64,000 nt of DNA from the NCBI GenBank assembly GCA_019104865.1, contig JAHRWZ010000037.1, forward strand, positions 1 through 64,000, written 5' to 3'. A program made the position numbers and the translations under genes. This stretch comes from Castellaniella sp. GTDB taxonomy: Bacteria; Pseudomonadota; Gammaproteobacteria; Burkholderiales; Burkholderiaceae_B. This document shows, one piece after another, positions 63,516-64,000 of this stretch. Position 1 is the first letter of the stretch, and each line of letters begins with the position of its first letter. Under the pieces are notes generated by a model. That model saw nothing but the letters and a program-made list of their open reading frames with translations. It did no database searches and had not been told where the DNA came from.

Positions 63516-63904
63516 CAGATATACCCCGGTGAGGTTGGTGGGACGGTGGGATTCAGGCATTCAAGGATCACGTCGCGGGCGGACTCCCATCCGGCGCACA
63601 CACAGGCCGCGTAGCCCTGCTTGGCCAGGGCTTCCAGCCAGCGTTTCTGCTCGACCGACAACCGACCGCCCTCGGGCGCCTTCAGTTCGATCCATAGGCC
63701 ATGGCGGCCGTTTCTCGGCACCGGCAGCAGCAGGTCGGGCACACCTGGGCGCACGCCCTGAGCCTTGAGTCGACCCGCCTCGCGCTTTCCACGCCGCCCA
63801 CCATTCGGGATGTGCAGCAGCAGCGCCAGTTCCGGCGTGGCCTTGGACTGCAGGCCAGCCCAGCGGACCAATGCCGCTTGGTGGTCGTCTTCGATGTGCT
63901 TCAC
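63515..63904 (-). CDS. VRR-NUC domain nuclease
   Basis: A 129-aa stand-alone VRR-NUC protein starting with GTG. Motifs: LLLHIPNGGRRGKREAGRLK, GVRPGVPDLLLPVP (metal-binding Asp), LWIELKAPEGGRLS (E-x-K) and QKRWLEALAKQGYAACVCAG. Such nucleases of phages may resolve recombination or replication forks. Its start overlaps the upstream gene by GTGA. Confidence 0.9.
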   Translation of the reverse strand: MKHIEDDHQAALVRWAGLQSKATPELALLLHIPNGGRRGKREAGRLKAQGVRPGVPDLLLPVPRNGRHGLWIELKAPEGGRLSVEQKRWLEALAKQGYAACVCAGWESARDVILECLNPTVPPTSPGYI

Positions 63905-64000
63905 GATGCCTCCGTGATTTTTTCGATGAACCGTTTCTGCTCAGCTTCCAGCCAGGCCCGTCGCTTCTGCGAGTTCTCGACGGGCCCGGCCTCGAACATC
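63901..64000 (-). CDS. partial phage gene at window edge
   Basis: The minus strand is open from the window edge to TGA at 63901-63903. At least 32 residues are read, with KRRAWLEAEQKRFIEKITEA as a charged helix. An ATG at 63999 is in frame, but the gene may continue outside. Confidence 0.55.
   Translation of the reverse strand, partial: MFEAGPVENSQKRRAWLEAEQKRFIEKITEAS

Noticed and set aside
1..64000. CRISPR arrays and rRNA genes
   Set aside because: No regularly spaced direct repeats and no rRNA-like stretches were seen on reading the window.

Overview
The window looks like a chromosome segment of a GC-rich betaproteobacterium of the order Burkholderiales, most likely Alcaligenaceae (Bordetella/Achromobacter/Castellaniella side). 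This is inferred from an fdsGBACD-type soluble formate dehydrogenase with a divergent FdsR-type regulator, from the mutS and BamC/DapA proteins, and from codon use. No database search was possible.

Region 1 (1-6.0 kb): the 3' end of a hutG-like gene, then a leftward run that reads as one operon: glyoxalase, Tat-exported gluconate-2-dehydrogenase subunit 3, GMC oxidoreductase, ribbon-helix-helix protein, DJ-1/PfpI protein. It is followed by a small remnant resembling an IS21 istB gene, a nitroreductase and a flavin reductase-like protein.

Region 2 (6.0-13.3 kb): an accessory block. Five orphan genes, all on the minus strand and some clearly AT-rich, encode an unknown 294-aa protein, a HEPN-motif protein, a KAP-family P-loop NTPase, a deoxyribosyltransferase/TIR-like protein and a zinc-ribbon protein. 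They are separated by spacers that carry diverged copies of one palindromic repeat, so the block looks like a cassette array. It is the best candidate for an undescribed (defence-like) locus.

Region 3 (13.4-36.7 kb): core genes. mutS and a ribosomal-oxygenase cupin; the fdsR regulator divergent from fdsG-fdsB-fdsA-fdhD-fdsD, followed by an oxalate/formate-family antiporter and its 40-aa partner; the sulfite-reduction genes cysJ, cysI and cysG; a soluble chemoreceptor; dapA-bamC; a site-2 protease; a YciO/Sua5 protein; tRNA-His.

Region 4 (36.7 kb to the end): a prophage next to tRNA-His. Almost all of its genes run leftward: recombination and regulatory genes at the right (early) edge, a lambda-like head module (terminase GpA, gpW, portal, S49 protease, scaffold, decoration protein, gpE capsid), a Mu-like contractile tail module (gp37 to gp48 homologues), a tail fibre, and a lysis cassette with a GH19 endolysin and a phospholipase D-like protein. 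The tail chaperone gene has a textbook -1 frameshift signal, and three intrinsic terminator-like hairpins interrupt the late operon. One oppositely oriented gene for a secreted OB-fold protein looks like a moron. The other prophage end lies outside the window.
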